From positions 1 to 64,000 of the forward strand of contig NZ_CABPSN010000011.1 in NCBI RefSeq assembly GCF_902459565.1: a stretch of 64,000 bases of DNA, in the 5' to 3' direction. The position numbers were made by a program, and so were the translations under genes. This stretch comes from Pandoraea aquatica (GTDB lineage: Bacteria > Pseudomonadota > Gammaproteobacteria > Burkholderiales > Burkholderiaceae). Positions 47,469 to 59,175 of this stretch are shown here, one piece after another (position 1 is the first letter of the stretch; every line of letters begins with the position of its first letter). The notes beneath the pieces were generated by a model. That model was given only the letters and a program-made list of their open reading frames with translations, was not told the origin of the DNA and searched no databases.

Positions 47469-47843
47469 ATGCCAACGATTAACCAATTGGTCCGCAAGCC
47501 GCGCACCTCTGCTCAAATCAAGAGCAAGAGCCCGGCCCTGCAGGACTGCCCGCAGCGTCGCGGCGTGTGCACCCGTGTGTACACCACGACGCCGAAGAAG
47601 CCGAACTCCGCACTGCGTAAGGTTGCCAAGGTGCGCCTGACGAACGGTTTCGAAGTCATTTCGTACATCGGCGGTGAAGGCCACAACCTGCAGGAACACT
47701 CGGTCGTGCTGATTCGCGGCGGTCGTGTGAAGGACTTGCCGGGTGTGCGTTACCACATGGTGCGCGGTAGCCTCGACACGCAAGGCGTCAAGGACCGTAA
47801 GCAAGCCCGTTCGAAGTACGGCGCGAAGCGTCCGAAGGCCTAA
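47469..47843 (+). CDS. rpsL: 30S ribosomal protein S12
   Basis: Decoding-centre protein. The 124 residues contain [19 protein letters not shown] and [13 protein letters not shown], the two streptomycin-related segments with wild-type lysines. It is the first gene of the str unit, led by the promoter at 47275. Confidence 0.98.
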   Translation: MPTINQLVRKPRTSAQIKSKSPALQDCPQRRGVCTRVYTTTPKKPNSALRKVAKVRLTNGFEVISYIGGEGHNLQEHSVVLIRGGRVKDLPGVRYHMVRGSLDTQGVKDRKQARSKYGAKRPKA

Positions 47844-47969
47844 GCGGCTTAGCGGATATACGTTCGGTGATGGTGGTACATCGTCACTGAGTAAGTGGTC
47901 ACTCGGCCAAAGAATGGCTAGTAGGTGGCCTGGAGCGCTGCTCCAACTGAATTGATTAAGGAAGAAATC

Positions 47970-48440
47970 ATGCCGCGTCGTCGCGAAGTCCCCAAGCGCG
48001 AAGTGTTGCCCGATCCGAAGTTCGGCAACGTTGAAGTCGCTAAATTCATGAACGTGCTCATGCTTGCCGGCAAGAAGTCGGTTGCAGAGCGCATCGTTTA
48101 TGGTGCTTTCGAGCAGATCCAAACCAAGGCGGGCAAGGATCCGCTGGAAGTCTTCAACACGGCTCTCGGTAACGTGAAGCCCGTGGTTGAAGTCAAGAGC
48201 CGCCGTGTTGGCGGTGCAAACTATCAAGTTCCGGTCGAAGTGCGTCCGTCGCGTCGTATGGCATTGGCGATGCGTTGGTTGCGTGAGGCCGCGAAGAAGC
48301 GTAGCGAGAAGTCGATGGCCCTGCGCCTGGCTGGTGAGCTGATTGAAGCCTCGGAAGGTCGTGGCGGCGCCATGAAGAAGCGTGACGAAGTTCACCGCAT
48401 GGCTGAAGCCAACAAGGCCTTCTCGCACTTCCGCTTCTGA
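47970..48440 (+). CDS. rpsG: 30S ribosomal protein S7
   Basis: Assembly initiator of the 30S head that binds 16S rRNA. The 156 residues begin [19 protein letters not shown] and end with the typical [15 protein letters not shown]. The ATG at 47970 was chosen over an upstream in-frame start because GGAAG lies 9 nt before it and the N terminus matches the family. It follows rpsL by 126 nt. Confidence 0.98.
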   Translation: MPRRREVPKREVLPDPKFGNVEVAKFMNVLMLAGKKSVAERIVYGAFEQIQTKAGKDPLEVFNTALGNVKPVVEVKSRRVGGANYQVPVEVRPSRRMALAMRWLREAAKKRSEKSMALRLAGELIEASEGRGGAMKKRDEVHRMAEANKAFSHFRF

Positions 48441-48471
48441 CGCTGGCAAGCAGTACCTAGAGCAGAAACCG

Positions 48472-48509
48472 GGGCGGGTGCGCATGAGAAATTGCGCCTC
48501 GCCCGTTTG
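48472..48509 (+). terminator. Imperfect hairpin between rpsG and fusA
   Basis: GGGCG pairs with CGCCC and GCGCA with TGCGC, with an internal mismatch, followed by GTTTG. It may attenuate; it is not a strong terminator. Confidence 0.35.
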
Positions 48510-48557
48510 TGTTAGTAGCCCCCTCAAAAATGGCGGCTACATTGAAAGAGGCTTAAA

Positions 48558-50660
48558 GTGGCTCGTACAACCCCTATCGAGCGCTACCGCAACATCGGTA
48601 TTAGCGCTCACATCGACGCAGGTAAAACCACGACGACCGAGCGCATTTTGTTCTACACCGGTGTGAACCACAAAATCGGTGAAGTGCACGATGGCGCGGC
48701 GACGATGGACTGGATGGAGCAGGAACAAGAGCGTGGCATTACGATTACGTCGGCTGCCACGACCTGCTTCTGGTCCGGCATGGCCAACAACTATCAAAAG
48801 CACCGCATCAACATCATCGACACCCCGGGTCACGTCGACTTCACGATTGAAGTCGAGCGCTCGATGCGTGTTCTCGATGGCGCGTGCATGGTGTATTGCG
48901 CCGTGGGTGGCGTGCAGCCCCAGTCGGAAACCGTGTGGCGTCAGGCCAACAAGTACGGCGTGCCGCGTCTGGCGTTCGTCAACAAGATGGACCGTACCGG
49001 CGCGAACTTCTTCAAGGTCTACGACCAACTGAAGAACCGCCTGAAGGCCAACCCGGTGCCGGTGGTGGTGCCGATCGGCGCTGAAGAAAACTTCAAGGGC
49101 GTGGTCGACCTCATCAAGATGAAGGCGATCATTTGGGACGAAGCGTCGCAAGGCATGAAGTTCGACTACGTCGACATTCCGGCCGAGCTGCAAGCGGAAG
49201 CCCAAAAGTGGCGCGAAGGCATGGTCGAGGCCGCTGCCGAGTCGAGCGAAGAGATGATGAACAAGTACCTCGAAGAGGGCGACCTCTCCGAAGCTGACAT
49301 CATCGAAGGCATTCGTCTGCGTACCATCGCTTGCGAAATCCAGCCGATGCTGTGCGGTACCGCGTTCAAGAACAAGGGTGTGCAGCGTATGCTGGACGCC
49401 GTGATCGACTTCCTGCCGTCGCCGGTCGACATTCCGCCGGTCAAGGGCACGGATGAAAAGGAACAGCCGACGGAGCGTCGCGCTTCGGACGACGAGAAGT
49501 TCTCGTCGCTGGCGTTCAAGATCATGACGGACCCGTTCGTTGGCCAGCTGATCTTCTTCCGCGTCTACTCGGGCGTTGTGAACAAGGGCGACACGCTGCT
49601 GAACTCGGTCAAGGGCAAGAAGGAACGCCTGGGCCGTATCGTGCAGATGCACGCGAACCAGCGTGAAGAAATCGACGAAGTGCGCGCTGGCGACATCGCC
49701 GCTGCTGTCGGCCTGAAGGATGCAACGACGGGTGACACGCTGTGCGATCCGTCGGCACCGATCGTGCTCGAGCGCATGGTGTTCCCGGAGCCGGTGATTT
49801 CGCAGGCTGTCGAGCCGAAGACCAAGGTCGACCAGGAAAAGATGGGCCTCGCCCTGAACCGCCTGGCGCAGGAAGACCCGTCGTTCCGCGTGCAGACCGA
49901 TGAAGAATCGGGTCAGACCATCATTTCGGGTATGGGCGAGCTCCACCTCGAAATTCTGGTCGATCGCATGAAGCGCGAATTCGGCGTGGAAGCCAACATC
50001 GGCGCTCCGCAGGTTGCCTACCGCGAAACCATTCGCGCGACGGCTGCCGACGTGGAAGGCAAGTTCGTCAAGCAGTCGGGCGGTCGTGGTCAGTTCGGTC
50101 ACGCTGTCATTACGCTTGAGCCGAGCGAGCAAGGCGCTGGTTACAAGTTCTTCGACGAAATCAAGGGTGGTGTGATTCCGCGTGAATACATTCCGGCCGT
50201 TGATAAGGGTATCCAGGACACGCTCAAGAGCGGTGTGTTGGCTGGCTTCCCGGTCGTCGACGTGACGGTCCACCTGACGTTCGGTTCGTACCACGATGTG
50301 GACTCGAACGAAAACGCGTTCCGTATGGCTGGTTCGATGGCTTTCAAGGAAGCTATGCGCCGTGCCAAGCCGGTCATCCTCGAGCCGATGATGGCCGTGG
50401 AAGTGGAAACGCCGGAAGACTACATGGGTAACGTGATGGGCGACTTGTCGAGCCGTCGCGGCATTATCCAGGGCATGGACGACATGGTCGGCGGCGGCAA
50501 GATCGTGCGCGCTGAAGTTCCGCTGTCGGAAATGTTCGGCTACTCGACGTCGCTGCGTTCGGCTACGCAAGGCCGCGCCACGTACACGATGGAGTTCAAG
50601 CACTACGCTGAAGCTCCGAAGAACGTGAGCGAAGCCATCATCAGCAACAAGAGCAAGTAA
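48558..50660 (+). CDS. fusA: Elongation factor G
   Basis: Translocase GTPase, 700 residues. G1 is [10 protein letters not shown] (about 16-25); [18 protein letters not shown] and NKMDRTG follow; [16 protein letters not shown] lies in domain IV. It starts at GTG with AGAGG 8 nt upstream; the N terminus [19 protein letters not shown] supports it. It stands between rpsG and tuf as in the classical str operon. Confidence 0.98.
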   Translation: MARTTPIERYRNIGISAHIDAGKTTTTERILFYTGVNHKIGEVHDGAATMDWMEQEQERGITITSAATTCFWSGMANNYQKHRINIIDTPGHVDFTIEVERSMRVLDGACMVYCAVGGVQPQSETVWRQANKYGVPRLAFVNKMDRTGANFFKVYDQLKNRLKANPVPVVVPIGAEENFKGVVDLIKMKAIIWDEASQGMKFDYVDIPAELQAEAQKWREGMVEAAAESSEEMMNKYLEEGDLSEADIIEGIRLRTIACEIQPMLCGTAFKNKGVQRMLDAVIDFLPSPVDIPPVKGTDEKEQPTERRASDDEKFSSLAFKIMTDPFVGQLIFFRVYSGVVNKGDTLLNSVKGKKERLGRIVQMHANQREEIDEVRAGDIAAAVGLKDATTGDTLCDPSAPIVLERMVFPEPVISQAVEPKTKVDQEKMGLALNRLAQEDPSFRVQTDEESGQTIISGMGELHLEILVDRMKREFGVEANIGAPQVAYRETIRATAADVEGKFVKQSGGRGQFGHAVITLEPSEQGAGYKFFDEIKGGVIPREYIPAVDKGIQDTLKSGVLAGFPVVDVTVHLTFGSYHDVDSNENAFRMAGSMAFKEAMRRAKPVILEPMMAVEVETPEDYMGNVMGDLSSRRGIIQGMDDMVGGGKIVRAEVPLSEMFGYSTSLRSATQGRATYTMEFKHYAEAPKNVSEAIISNKSK

Positions 50661-50742
50661 TTCATTTGTAGGGTGACCGCATCATCCGGTGCGGCACCCG
50701 ACACACTGTTTAATCGTCTATTCAGTATCTGAGGATTCGGAA

Positions 50743-51951
<1,209 letters not shown>

Positions 51952-51962
51952 TAGCGGATTGA

Positions 51963-51994
51963 ACGACGGTGCGGGGTTTCGGCCCCCATCGTCG
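51963..51994 (+). repeat. Hairpin between tuf and rpsJ
   Basis: ACGACGGTG pairs with CATCGTCGT (one G-T pair) with an inner GGGG/CCCC stem and loop TTTCG. No T run follows, so it may be a processing or attenuation element. Confidence 0.4.
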
Positions 51995-52064
51995 TGATTC
52001 TGTTTGCTCTTTGTGATTTACCCGGCGCCCGAACGAGGGTTGCCATGCTCTTTGGAGAAATTCC

Positions 52065-52376
52065 ATGCAGAACCAAAAGATCCGTATCCGCCTGAAGGCT
52101 TTCGACTACCGCCTGATCGACCAGTCGGCTGCCGAAATCGTTGAAACCGCCAAGCGCACTGGCGCAATCGTCAAGGGCCCGGTGCCCCTGCCGACGCGTA
52201 TCGAGCGTTTCGACATCCTGCGTTCGCCGCACGTCAACAAGACGTCGCGCGACCAGCTCGAAATCCGCACGCACCAACGCCTGATGGACATCGTCGATCC
52301 GACGGACAAGACGGTTGACGCGCTGATGAAGCTCGATCTGCCGGCTGGCGTCGACGTCGAAATCAAGCTGCAGTAA
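52065..52376 (+). CDS. rpsJ: 30S ribosomal protein S10 (NusE)
   Basis: 30S head protein that also joins NusB in antitermination. The 103 residues include [17 protein letters not shown] and [32 protein letters not shown], standard for S10. GGAG lies before the ATG. A terminator and a new promoter separate it from rplC, so it groups with tuf rather than with the S10 operon proper. Confidence 0.98.
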   Translation: MQNQKIRIRLKAFDYRLIDQSAAEIVETAKRTGAIVKGPVPLPTRIERFDILRSPHVNKTSRDQLEIRTHQRLMDIVDPTDKTVDALMKLDLPAGVDVEIKLQ

Positions 52377-52400
52377 GGCTTGAGAGCGATTTCGCTCTTG

Positions 52401-52436
52401 AAAGCCCCGCAAATGCTGGACCCGGCGGGGCTTTTG
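52401..52436 (+). terminator. Intrinsic terminator after rpsJ
   Basis: AAAGCCCCGC (52401-52410) pairs with GCGGGGCTTT (52425-52434) around 14 nt and runs into TTTT. Confidence 0.85.
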
Positions 52437-52455
52437 TTATGTGATTTAGCAACAC

Positions 52456-52484
52456 TTGTCAAGCGATAAAAGTCCGCATATAAT
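52456..52484 (+). promoter_or_regulatory. Sigma-70 promoter of the rplC operon
   Basis: TTGTCA (52456-52461) and a perfect TATAAT (52479-52484) are separated by 17 bp, immediately after the rpsJ terminator. Confidence 0.9.
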
Positions 52485-52510
52485 GGCGGGCTCAAGTGTA
52501 GTTTTGAAAA

Positions 52511-52540
52511 GATGGCCCACATCCGTGGACCATCCTTTTG
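52511..52540 (+). promoter_or_regulatory. rplC leader hairpin, possible L4 attenuator
   Basis: GATGGcCCAC (52511-52520) pairs with GTGGaCCATC (52525-52534) around ATCC, then CTTTTG. A hairpin with a T run in the leader of the S10 operon recalls the L4-controlled attenuator of E. coli; the match is by position and shape only. Confidence 0.5.
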
Positions 52541-52582
52541 TCATTTAGCCCCGGCCAATCGCAGTCGGGAATGGAGAAAATC

Positions 52583-53239
52583 ATGAGCCTTGGCCTTGTC
52601 GGTCGCAAGGTTGGCATGACGCGTATTTTCACGGACGACGGCGATTCGATTCCCGTCACCGTGCTCGACGTGTCTAACAACCGTGTGACGCAAATCAAGA
52701 CGGATGAAACGGACGGCTATACCGCCGTTCAAGTCACTTTCGGCAATCGTCGCGCTTCGCGCGTGACCAAAGCCGCCGCCGGTCACTATGCGAAAGCTGG
52801 TGTCGAAGCCGGTGAAATCCTCAAGGAATTCCGCATCGATGCTGCCAAAGCTGCTGAACTGCAGCCGGGCGCAGCCGTTGGTGTCGATCTGTTCCAGGTA
52901 GGCCAGAAGGTCGACGTGCAAGGCGTGTCGATCGGTAAGGGCTACGCAGGTACCATCAAGCGTTACAACTTCGCTTCGGGCCGCGCATCGCACGGTAACT
53001 CGCGTTCGCACAACGTGCCGGGTTCGATCGGTATGGCGCAGGATCCGGGCCGTGTGTTCCCGGGTAAGCGCATGACGGGTCACCTGGGTGACGTCACGAC
53101 GACGGTACAGAATCTCGAAATCGCGCGCATTGACGCTGAACGTGGCCTGATCTTCGTGAAGGGTGCCGTTCCGGGCGCCAACGAAGGCAAGGTTTTCGTG
53201 ACCTCGGCAGTCAAGGCCAAACTCGCGAAGGGAGCGTAA
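52583..53239 (+). CDS. rplC: 50S ribosomal protein L3
   Basis: Early 50S assembly protein near the peptidyl-transferase centre. The 218 residues show [15 protein letters not shown] and the loop region [21 protein letters not shown] with the Gln in [15 protein letters not shown]. The ATG at 52583 has GGAG at 52573; an upstream in-frame start is not supported. It is the first gene after the 52456 promoter. Confidence 0.98.
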   Translation: MSLGLVGRKVGMTRIFTDDGDSIPVTVLDVSNNRVTQIKTDETDGYTAVQVTFGNRRASRVTKAAAGHYAKAGVEAGEILKEFRIDAAKAAELQPGAAVGVDLFQVGQKVDVQGVSIGKGYAGTIKRYNFASGRASHGNSRSHNVPGSIGMAQDPGRVFPGKRMTGHLGDVTTTVQNLEIARIDAERGLIFVKGAVPGANEGKVFVTSAVKAKLAKGA

Positions 53240-53241
53240 CA

Positions 53242-53862
53242 ATGGAACTGAAGCTCCTGAATGAGCAAGGTCAGGAAGGCGCTGCTGTCAACGCGTCGGA
53301 CGTCGTGTTCGGCCGTGACTACAACGAAGCGCTGATCCATCAGGTTGTGGTGGCTTATCAAGCCAACGCCCGCAGCGGCAATCGTGCGCAGAAGGACCGT
53401 GAACAGGTCAAGCACACGACGAAGAAGCCGTGGCGTCAGAAGGGTACGGGCCGCGCTCGTGCCGGTATGTCGTCGAGCCCGCTGTGGCGCGGCGGTGGCC
53501 GTATCTTCCCGAATTCGCCGGAAGAGAACTTCACCCACAAGGTCAACAAGAAGATGTACCGCGCCGGTGTGTGCTCGATTCTGTCGCAGCTCGCCCGTGA
53601 AGGTCGTCTGTCGGTGGTCGAGGACATCAAGCTGGATGCGCCGAAGACCAAACTGCTCGCTGAAAAGATCAAGGCCATGGGTCTTGAGTCGGTGCTGCTG
53701 ATCACGGATAGCGTGGACGAGAACCTGTTCCTGGCCTCGCGCAATCTGGCTCACGTTGCCGTCACCGAGCCGCGTTTCGCCGACCCGCTGTCGCTCATCT
53801 ACTTCAAGAAGGTGCTGCTGACGAAGGGCGCGATCGCCAAGATTGAGGAGATGCTGTCATGA
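53242..53862 (+). CDS. rplD: 50S ribosomal protein L4
   Basis: Exit-tunnel protein; in E. coli it represses its own operon. The 206 residues include [45 protein letters not shown] (tunnel loop) and [19 protein letters not shown]. It begins 2 nt after rplC and overlaps rplW by 4 nt. Confidence 0.98.
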   Translation: MELKLLNEQGQEGAAVNASDVVFGRDYNEALIHQVVVAYQANARSGNRAQKDREQVKHTTKKPWRQKGTGRARAGMSSSPLWRGGGRIFPNSPEENFTHKVNKKMYRAGVCSILSQLAREGRLSVVEDIKLDAPKTKLLAEKIKAMGLESVLLITDSVDENLFLASRNLAHVAVTEPRFADPLSLIYFKKVLLTKGAIAKIEEMLS

Positions 53863-54173
53863 GCGACGTGCGTAAAAACGACCATCGTCTGTACCAGGTC
53901 TTGCTCGCGCCGGTGATCTCCGAAAAGGCGACGCTGGTGGCTGACAAGAATGAACAAGTGGTGTTCCAAGTTGCACGCGACGCGAACAAGCAAGAAGTGA
54001 AGGCTGCTGTTGAGCTTCTCTTCAAGGTTGAAGTCGAGTCGGTGCAAATCCTGAACCGTAAGGGCAAGCAAAAGCGCTTTGGCCGCTTCATGGGTCGTCG
54101 CGACCACGAGAAGAAGGCTTACGTGAGCTTGAAGCCGGGCCAGGAAATCAATTTTGAAGCGGAGGCCAAGTAA
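53859..54173 (+). CDS. rplW: 50S ribosomal protein L23
   Basis: Protein at the tunnel exit, docking trigger factor and SRP. The 104 residues include [17 protein letters not shown] and [28 protein letters not shown]. The start overlaps the rplD stop (ATGA), so translation is likely coupled. Confidence 0.97.
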   Translation: MSDVRKNDHRLYQVLLAPVISEKATLVADKNEQVVFQVARDANKQEVKAAVELLFKVEVESVQILNRKGKQKRFGRFMGRRDHEKKAYVSLKPGQEINFEAEAK

Positions 54174-54175
54174 TC

Positions 54176-55003
54176 ATGGCACTCGTCAAAACGAAACCGA
54201 CGTCGCCGGGCCGCCGTTCGCTGGTCAAGGTCGTCAACAAGGATCTGCATAAGGGCAAGCCGTTCGCCCCGTTGCTCGATACCAAGAGCAAGACCGCTGG
54301 CCGTAACAACAACGGTCACATCACCACCCGTCACATGGGTGGCGGTCACAAGCAGCACTACCGTATCGTCGATTTCCGTCGCAACAAGGACGGCATCACG
54401 GCGAAGGTTGAGCGTCTTGAGTACGATCCGAACCGCAGCGCGAACATCGCACTGCTTTGCTACGCCGACGGCGAGCGTCGTTACATTCTTGCTCCGAAGG
54501 GTCTGACCGTCGGCCAGCAAGTGGTGAGCGGCTCCGAAGCCCCGATCAAGGCTGGCAATGCACTGCCGATCCGCAACATTCCGGTCGGTACCACGATTCA
54601 CGGCATCGAACTGCTGCCGGGTAAGGGCGCACAAATCGCCCGTGCCGCTGGTACGTCGGCAATGCTGCTGGCTCGTGAAGGCACGTACGCTCAAGTGCGT
54701 CTGCGTTCGGGCGAAGTCCGTCGCGTGCACATCGAGTGCCGCGCCACCATCGGTGAAGTCGGCAACGAAGAGCACAGCCTGCGCCAATTGGGCAAGGCCG
54801 GTGCCAAGCGTTGGCGCGGTATTCGCCCGACCGTTCGCGGTGTGGCGATGAACCCGGTGGATCACCCGCACGGTGGTGGTGAAGGTCGTACGGCAGCTGG
54901 TCGTCATCCGGTCAGCCCGTGGGGTCAGCATACCAAGGGTAAGCGTACCCGTTCGACCAAGCGCACCGACAGCATGATCGTTCAGCGTCGCAAGAAGCGC
55001 TAA
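54176..55003 (+). CDS. rplB: 50S ribosomal protein L2
   Basis: Core 50S protein needed for peptidyl transfer and subunit joining. The 275 residues show [43 protein letters not shown] and the signature [19 protein letters not shown] with the conserved His. It starts 2 nt after rplW. Confidence 0.98.
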   Translation: MALVKTKPTSPGRRSLVKVVNKDLHKGKPFAPLLDTKSKTAGRNNNGHITTRHMGGGHKQHYRIVDFRRNKDGITAKVERLEYDPNRSANIALLCYADGERRYILAPKGLTVGQQVVSGSEAPIKAGNALPIRNIPVGTTIHGIELLPGKGAQIARAAGTSAMLLAREGTYAQVRLRSGEVRRVHIECRATIGEVGNEEHSLRQLGKAGAKRWRGIRPTVRGVAMNPVDHPHGGGEGRTAAGRHPVSPWGQHTKGKRTRSTKRTDSMIVQRRKKR

Positions 55004-55016
55004 TTGGAGCTAGCAA

Positions 55017-55292
55017 ATGACTCGTTCTGTTAAAAAAGGTCCGTTTTGCGACGCTCATCTGCTGAAGAAAGTGGAAGCGGCAGCTGCATCGCGTGACAAG
55101 AAGCCGATCAAGACCTGGTCGCGTCGTTCGACCGTCCTGCCCGATTTCATCGGCCTGACGATCGCTGTACACAATGGCCGTCAACACGTGCCGGTGTACG
55201 TGACGGAAAACATGGTCGGCCACAAGCTGGGTGAGTTCGCACTTACCCGTACCTTCAAGGGCCATGCGGCCGACAAGAAGGCGAAGAAATAA
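55017..55292 (+). CDS. rpsS: 30S ribosomal protein S19
   Basis: 30S head protein at the subunit interface. The 91 residues begin [19 protein letters not shown] and include [38 protein letters not shown] precedes the ATG. It lies between rplB and rplV as in the standard S10 order. Confidence 0.98.
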   Translation: MTRSVKKGPFCDAHLLKKVEAAAASRDKKPIKTWSRRSTVLPDFIGLTIAVHNGRQHVPVYVTENMVGHKLGEFALTRTFKGHAADKKAKK

Positions 55293-55302
55293 GGGGCCGA
55301 TC

Positions 55303-55632
55303 ATGGAAGTGAAAGCAATTCACCGCGGTGCCCGTATCTCGGCGCAGAAGACGCGTCTGGTCGCTGACCAGATTCGCGGCCTGCCGCTGGAGCGTGCGCT
55401 GAATGTACTGACCTTCTCGCCGAAGAAGGCCGCGGTCATCATCAAGAAGGTGCTGGAGTCGGCTATCGCCAACGCCGAGCACAATGAAGGTGCTGACATC
55501 GACGAACTGCGCGTTAAGGGCATCTTCGTTGACAAGGCGACCTCGCTCAAGCGTTTCACCGCGCGCGCTAAGGGCCGTGGTAACCGCATCGAGAAGCAAA
55601 CCTGTCACATCACTGTGACGCTGGGCAACTAA
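55303..55632 (+). CDS. rplV: 50S ribosomal protein L22
   Basis: Its long beta-hairpin lines the exit tunnel. The 109 residues include [20 protein letters not shown] and the hairpin tip [23 protein letters not shown]. The ATG at 55303 has GGGG 7 nt upstream; an upstream extension in frame reads through rpsS and is not real. Confidence 0.98.
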   Translation: MEVKAIHRGARISAQKTRLVADQIRGLPLERALNVLTFSPKKAAVIIKKVLESAIANAEHNEGADIDELRVKGIFVDKATSLKRFTARAKGRGNRIEKQTCHITVTLGN

Positions 55633-55641
55633 GGGGTCACG

Positions 55642-56445
55642 ATGGGACAGAAAATTCATCCGACTGGCTTCCGTCTGGCTGTCAGCCGTAACTGGGCGTC
55701 GCGTTGGTACGCGAACAACCAGGATTTCGCGAAAATGCTGCAGGAAGATATCGGCGTTCGTGATTACCTGAAGAAGAAGCTGAAGAACGCTTCGGTTGGC
55801 CGCGTGGTCATCGAGCGTCCGGCCAAGAATGCTCGCATCACGATTTTCAGCTCGCGTCCGGGCGTTGTGATCGGCAAGAAGGGCGAGGACATCGAAATCC
55901 TCAAGGCTGAACTGCAAAAGCGCATGGGCGTGCCCGTGCACGTGAACATCGAAGAAATCCGCAAGCCGGAAACCGATGCGCAGCTGATCGCCGATTCGAT
56001 CGCTCAGCAGCTTGAGCGCCGTATCATGTTCCGTCGCGCAATGAAGCGCGCGATGCAGAACGCGATGCGTCTGGGTGCCCAAGGCATCAAGATCATGAGC
56101 GCTGGCCGTCTGAACGGTATCGAAATCGCCCGTACCGAGTGGTACCGCGAAGGCCGTGTGCCCCTGCACACCCTGCGCGCTGACATCGACTACGCAACCT
56201 CGGAAGCGAAGACGACGTACGGCATCATCGGTATCAAGGTGTGGGTCTACAAGGGTGACACGCTGGGCCGCAACGACGCTCCGGTGGCTGAAGAGCCGGC
56301 CGAAGAAAAGCGTCCGCGCCGCAATGCGCGTCCGGGCGACCGTCGCCCCCGTCGTGACGATGCTGGCGACAAGGCCGGTGCGAAGCGCGGTGGTGCACGC
56401 CGTCCGGCTGGCAAGCCTGAAGGCGACGCCAAGACTGGAGAATAA
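55642..56445 (+). CDS. rpsC: 30S ribosomal protein S3
   Basis: It forms the mRNA entry channel with S4 and S5. The 267 residues show [14 protein letters not shown], the KH motif [17 protein letters not shown], and [31 protein letters not shown]. The C-terminal tail (about 215-267) is a basic, Arg/Ala/Gly-rich extension typical of Burkholderiaceae. Confidence 0.98.
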   Translation: MGQKIHPTGFRLAVSRNWASRWYANNQDFAKMLQEDIGVRDYLKKKLKNASVGRVVIERPAKNARITIFSSRPGVVIGKKGEDIEILKAELQKRMGVPVHVNIEEIRKPETDAQLIADSIAQQLERRIMFRRAMKRAMQNAMRLGAQGIKIMSAGRLNGIEIARTEWYREGRVPLHTLRADIDYATSEAKTTYGIIGIKVWVYKGDTLGRNDAPVAEEPAEEKRPRRNARPGDRRPRRDDAGDKAGAKRGGARRPAGKPEGDAKTGE

Positions 56446-56447
56446 TC

Positions 56448-56864
56448 ATGCTGCAACCGAAACGCAGAAAGTATCGCAAAGAGCAGAAAGGCCGTAACAC
56501 TGGCGTCGCCACCCGTGGCAACGAAGTGTCGTTCGGCGAATTCGGCCTGAAGGCGGTCGGTCGTGGTCGTCTGACGGCTCGTCAAATCGAAGCTGCTCGT
56601 CGTGCTATGACCCGCCACATCAAGCGTGGTGGCCGTATCTGGATCCGTATCTTCCCGGACAAGCCGATCTCGCAAAAGCCGGCAGAAGTGCGTATGGGTA
56701 ACGGTAAGGGTAACCCTGAGTACTACGTCGCTGAGATTCAGCCGGGCAAGATGCTGTACGAAATGGACGGTGTGGATGAAGCGCTGGCGCGCGAGGCGTT
56801 CCGCCTGGCTGCTGCCAAGCTGCCGATTCAGACGACGTTCTTCGTCCGTCGCCTTGGCGCCTGA
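56448..56864 (+). CDS. rplP: 50S ribosomal protein L16
   Basis: It supports the A-site finger region and tRNA positioning. The 138 residues begin [17 protein letters not shown] and include [26 protein letters not shown] and [15 protein letters not shown]. It starts 2 nt after rpsC. Confidence 0.98.
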   Translation: MLQPKRRKYRKEQKGRNTGVATRGNEVSFGEFGLKAVGRGRLTARQIEAARRAMTRHIKRGGRIWIRIFPDKPISQKPAEVRMGNGKGNPEYYVAEIQPGKMLYEMDGVDEALAREAFRLAAAKLPIQTTFFVRRLGA

Positions 56865-56878
56865 AGGGAGAATTTGAA

Positions 56879-57073
56879 ATGAAAGCATCCGAACTTCGTG
56901 CCAAGGATGTCGACGGCCTGAACAAGGAACTGTCGGATCTGTTGAAGGCCCAATTCGGTCTTCGCATGCAAGCGGGCACCCAACAGCTGAGCAACACCAG
57001 CCAGCTGAAGAAGGTGCGCAAGGACATCGCGCGTGTGCGTACCGTGTTGACTGAGAAGGCGAGCCAGAAATGA
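56879..57073 (+). CDS. rpmC: 50S ribosomal protein L29
   Basis: Small helical protein near the tunnel exit, 64 residues: [20 protein letters not shown], then [32 protein letters not shown] precedes the ATG. Its stop overlaps rpsQ by ATGA. Confidence 0.97.
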   Translation: MKASELRAKDVDGLNKELSDLLKAQFGLRMQAGTQQLSNTSQLKKVRKDIARVRTVLTEKASQK

Positions 57074-57342
57074 ACGATACCGCTAAGACTTCGCTGAAGC
57101 GCACCCTCGTTGGTCGCGTTGTCAGCGATAAGATGGACAAGACGGTTACCGTGCTGATCGAGCGTCAAATGAAGCACCCGCTCTACGGCAAGTACATCGT
57201 GCGCTCGAAGAAGTACCACGCGCACGACGAAACCAACCAGTACAAGGAAGGCGACCTGGTCGAGATTCAAGAATCCCGTCCGCTGTCGAAGACCAAGGCC
57301 TGGACGGTTGCCCGTCTCGTGGAAGCTGCCCGTATCATCTAA
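57070..57342 (+). CDS. rpsQ: 30S ribosomal protein S17
   Basis: Primary 16S-binding protein of the 30S body. The 90 residues include [20 protein letters not shown] and [29 protein letters not shown]. It is the last gene of the first ribosomal cluster; a palindrome with an embedded promoter follows. Confidence 0.97.
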   Translation: MNDTAKTSLKRTLVGRVVSDKMDKTVTVLIERQMKHPLYGKYIVRSKKYHAHDETNQYKEGDLVEIQESRPLSKTKAWTVARLVEAARII

Positions 57343-57366
57343 GGCAGTCTGAAGCGAAGGCTTGAC

Positions 57367-57395
57367 TTGCAAGTCCGGAATTATCGATGTATAAT
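57367..57395 (+). promoter_or_regulatory. Sigma-70 promoter of the rplN (spc) operon
   Basis: TTGCAA (57367-57372) and a perfect TATAAT (57390-57395) are separated by 17 bp. The -10 and spacer lie within the palindrome at 57371-57404. Confidence 0.75.
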
Positions 57396-57404
57396 TCCGG
57401 ACTT
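57371..57404. repeat. Perfect 14-bp inverted repeat around the rplN promoter
   Basis: AAGTCCGGAATTAT (57371-57384) and ATAATTCCGGACTT (57391-57404) are exact complements with a 6-nt loop CGATGT. It could be an operator or, in RNA read through from rpsQ, a stable hairpin. No T run follows. Confidence 0.9.
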
Positions 57405-57607
57405 TCCGCTTCTTTCGCCAAAACCGGTCTTTGGTTTCGCAAGGGAGTGGATGGCTTCCGAAGCCGACTCGTATCCTCTACGGGTCTGGACGAGGTAGCA
57501 AGGTTGTCCACTTTTGAACGACTCAACCCAAACGGCACCCTTTGGTGCTGACGGGGACCAAGACTGACCGACGCCTAGGTGTCGGATTAAGTTGGGAAGA
57601 TAACACC
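57405..57607 (+). promoter_or_regulatory. rplN leader, structured
   Basis: About 200 nt with no gene. Short complementary segments are visible, such as AAACCGG..CCGGTTT-like pieces near 57421-57437 (AAACC/GGTTT), GTGGA (57446-57450) with TCCAC (57509-57513), and CGACGCC/GGTGTCG near 57571-57585. A regulatory leader is likely but the structure is not confirmed. Confidence 0.4.
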
Positions 57608-57976
57608 ATGATTCAAACTGAAACCCGGCTCGAAGTAGCCGACAACACCGGTGCGCGCGAAGTGATGTGCATCAAGGTGCTGGGCGGCTCCAAGCGTCGC
57701 TACGCCGGCATTGGCGACATCATCAAGGTCAGCGTGAAGGATGCTGCCCCGCGTGGTCGCGTCAAGAAGGGCGAAATCTACAACGCAGTGGTCGTGCGCA
57801 CCGCCAAGGGCGTGCGTCGCCAGGACGGCTCGCTGGTCAAATTCGACGGCAACGCCGCCGTGCTGCTTAACACCAAGCTCGAGCCGATCGGCACCCGTAT
57901 CTTCGGGCCGGTTACGCGTGAACTGCGTACCGAACGCTTCATGAAGATCGTGTCGCTGGCCCCGGAAGTGCTGTAA
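57608..57976 (+). CDS. rplN: 50S ribosomal protein L14
   Basis: 50S interface protein, 122 residues: [42 protein letters not shown] and the C-terminal [23 protein letters not shown]. The ATG at 57608 matches the family N terminus; an upstream in-frame start is not real. It is the first gene of the spc-type cluster. Confidence 0.98.
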   Translation: MIQTETRLEVADNTGAREVMCIKVLGGSKRRYAGIGDIIKVSVKDAAPRGRVKKGEIYNAVVVRTAKGVRRQDGSLVKFDGNAAVLLNTKLEPIGTRIFGPVTRELRTERFMKIVSLAPEVL

Positions 57977-57987
57977 GGAGCCGACAC

Positions 57988-58296
57988 ATGAACAAGATTC
58001 GCAAGGGTGACCAAGTCATCGTTCTGACGGGTAAGGACAAGGCCAAGCGTGGCACGGTTCTGGCCGTTGATGGTGACAAGCTGGTCGTCGAAGGCGTGAA
58101 CGTCGCCAAGAAGCACGTCAAGCCGAACCCGATGAAGGGTACGCAAGGTGGCGTGGTCGACAAGACGATGCCGATCCACGTTTCGAACGTGGCGCTGGTG
58201 GATGCCAATGGCAAGCCGTCGCGCGTGGGCATCAAGGTCGAAGACGGCAAGAAGGTCCGCTTCCTCAAGACGACCGGTGCGGTCGTCGGTGCCTAA
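57988..58296 (+). CDS. rplX: 50S ribosomal protein L24
   Basis: Assembly initiator of the 50S subunit with a KOW domain: [23 protein letters not shown]. The 102 residues also contain [31 protein letters not shown] precedes the ATG. Confidence 0.97.
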   Translation: MNKIRKGDQVIVLTGKDKAKRGTVLAVDGDKLVVEGVNVAKKHVKPNPMKGTQGGVVDKTMPIHVSNVALVDANGKPSRVGIKVEDGKKVRFLKTTGAVVGA

Positions 58297-58309
58297 GGGA
58301 GTATAGATA

Positions 58310-58849
58310 ATGGCCCGTTTGCAAGAATTCTATAAGGACAAGATTGTCGCCGAGCTCACCAAGCAGTTCGGTTACAAGTCCGTGATGGAAGTGCCGCGCA
58401 TCACCAAGATCACCCTGAACATGGGCCTTGGTCAAGCCGTCGCTGACAAGAAGATCATTGAGCACGCCGTTGGCGACCTGACGAAGATTGCCGGTCAAAA
58501 GCCGGTGGTGACGAAGGCTCGCAAGGCTATCGCCGGTTTCAAGATCCGCGAAGGTTACCCGATCGGTACGATGGTGACGCTGCGCGGTGAGCGTATGTTC
58601 GAATTCCTGGATCGTTTCATCACCGTGGCTCTGCCGCGCGTGCGTGACTTCCGTGGTATTTCGGGTCGTGCGTTCGACGGTCGTGGCAACTACAACATCG
58701 GTGTGAAAGAGCAGATCATTTTCCCCGAAATCGAATACGACAAAATCGACGCACTGCGTGGTCTGAACATCAGCATCACGACGACTGCGAAGACTGACGA
58801 AGAAGCCAAGGCTCTTCTGTCGGCGTTCAAATTCCCGTTCCGTAACTGA
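58310..58849 (+). CDS. rplE: 50S ribosomal protein L5
   Basis: 5S rRNA-binding protein contacting P-site tRNA. The 179 residues include [43 protein letters not shown] and [22 protein letters not shown]. It starts 13 nt after rplX. Confidence 0.98.
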   Translation: MARLQEFYKDKIVAELTKQFGYKSVMEVPRITKITLNMGLGQAVADKKIIEHAVGDLTKIAGQKPVVTKARKAIAGFKIREGYPIGTMVTLRGERMFEFLDRFITVALPRVRDFRGISGRAFDGRGNYNIGVKEQIIFPEIEYDKIDALRGLNISITTTAKTDEEAKALLSAFKFPFRN

Positions 58850-58856
58850 GGTAATC

Positions 58857-59162
58857 GTGGCTAAACTGGCACTTATCGAACGCGAAAAGAAGCGCGCCCG
58901 TCTGGCGGCGAAGTACGCTGGCAAGCGTGCTGACCTCAAAGCGATCATCGAAGACACCAGCAAGTCGGAAGACGAGCGTTATGAAGCACGTCTGGCGCTG
59001 CAACAGCTGCCGCGTAACGCCAACCCGACGCGTCAACGCAATCGTTGCGAGCTGACCGGTCGTCCGCGCGGCACGTTCCGCAAATTCGGCCTGGCCCGTA
59101 ACAAGATCCGTGAAATCGCCTTCCGTGGCGAAATCCCGGGCGTGACCAAAGCAAGCTGGTAA
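58857..59162 (+). CDS. rpsN: 30S ribosomal protein S14
   Basis: 30S head protein of 101 residues, the zinc-free form: it has no CxxC pairs. It contains [22 protein letters not shown] and [26 protein letters not shown]. It starts at GTG with GAGGTAA directly upstream, 7 nt after rplE. Confidence 0.97.
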   Translation: MAKLALIEREKKRARLAAKYAGKRADLKAIIEDTSKSEDERYEARLALQQLPRNANPTRQRNRCELTGRPRGTFRKFGLARNKIREIAFRGEIPGVTKASW

Positions 59163-59175
59163 TAGGAGAAGCACC

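Noticed and set aside
57362-57367. TTGACT as the -35 of the rplN promoter
   Set aside because: The spacer to TATAAT would be 22 bp; TTGCAA with 17 bp fits better.
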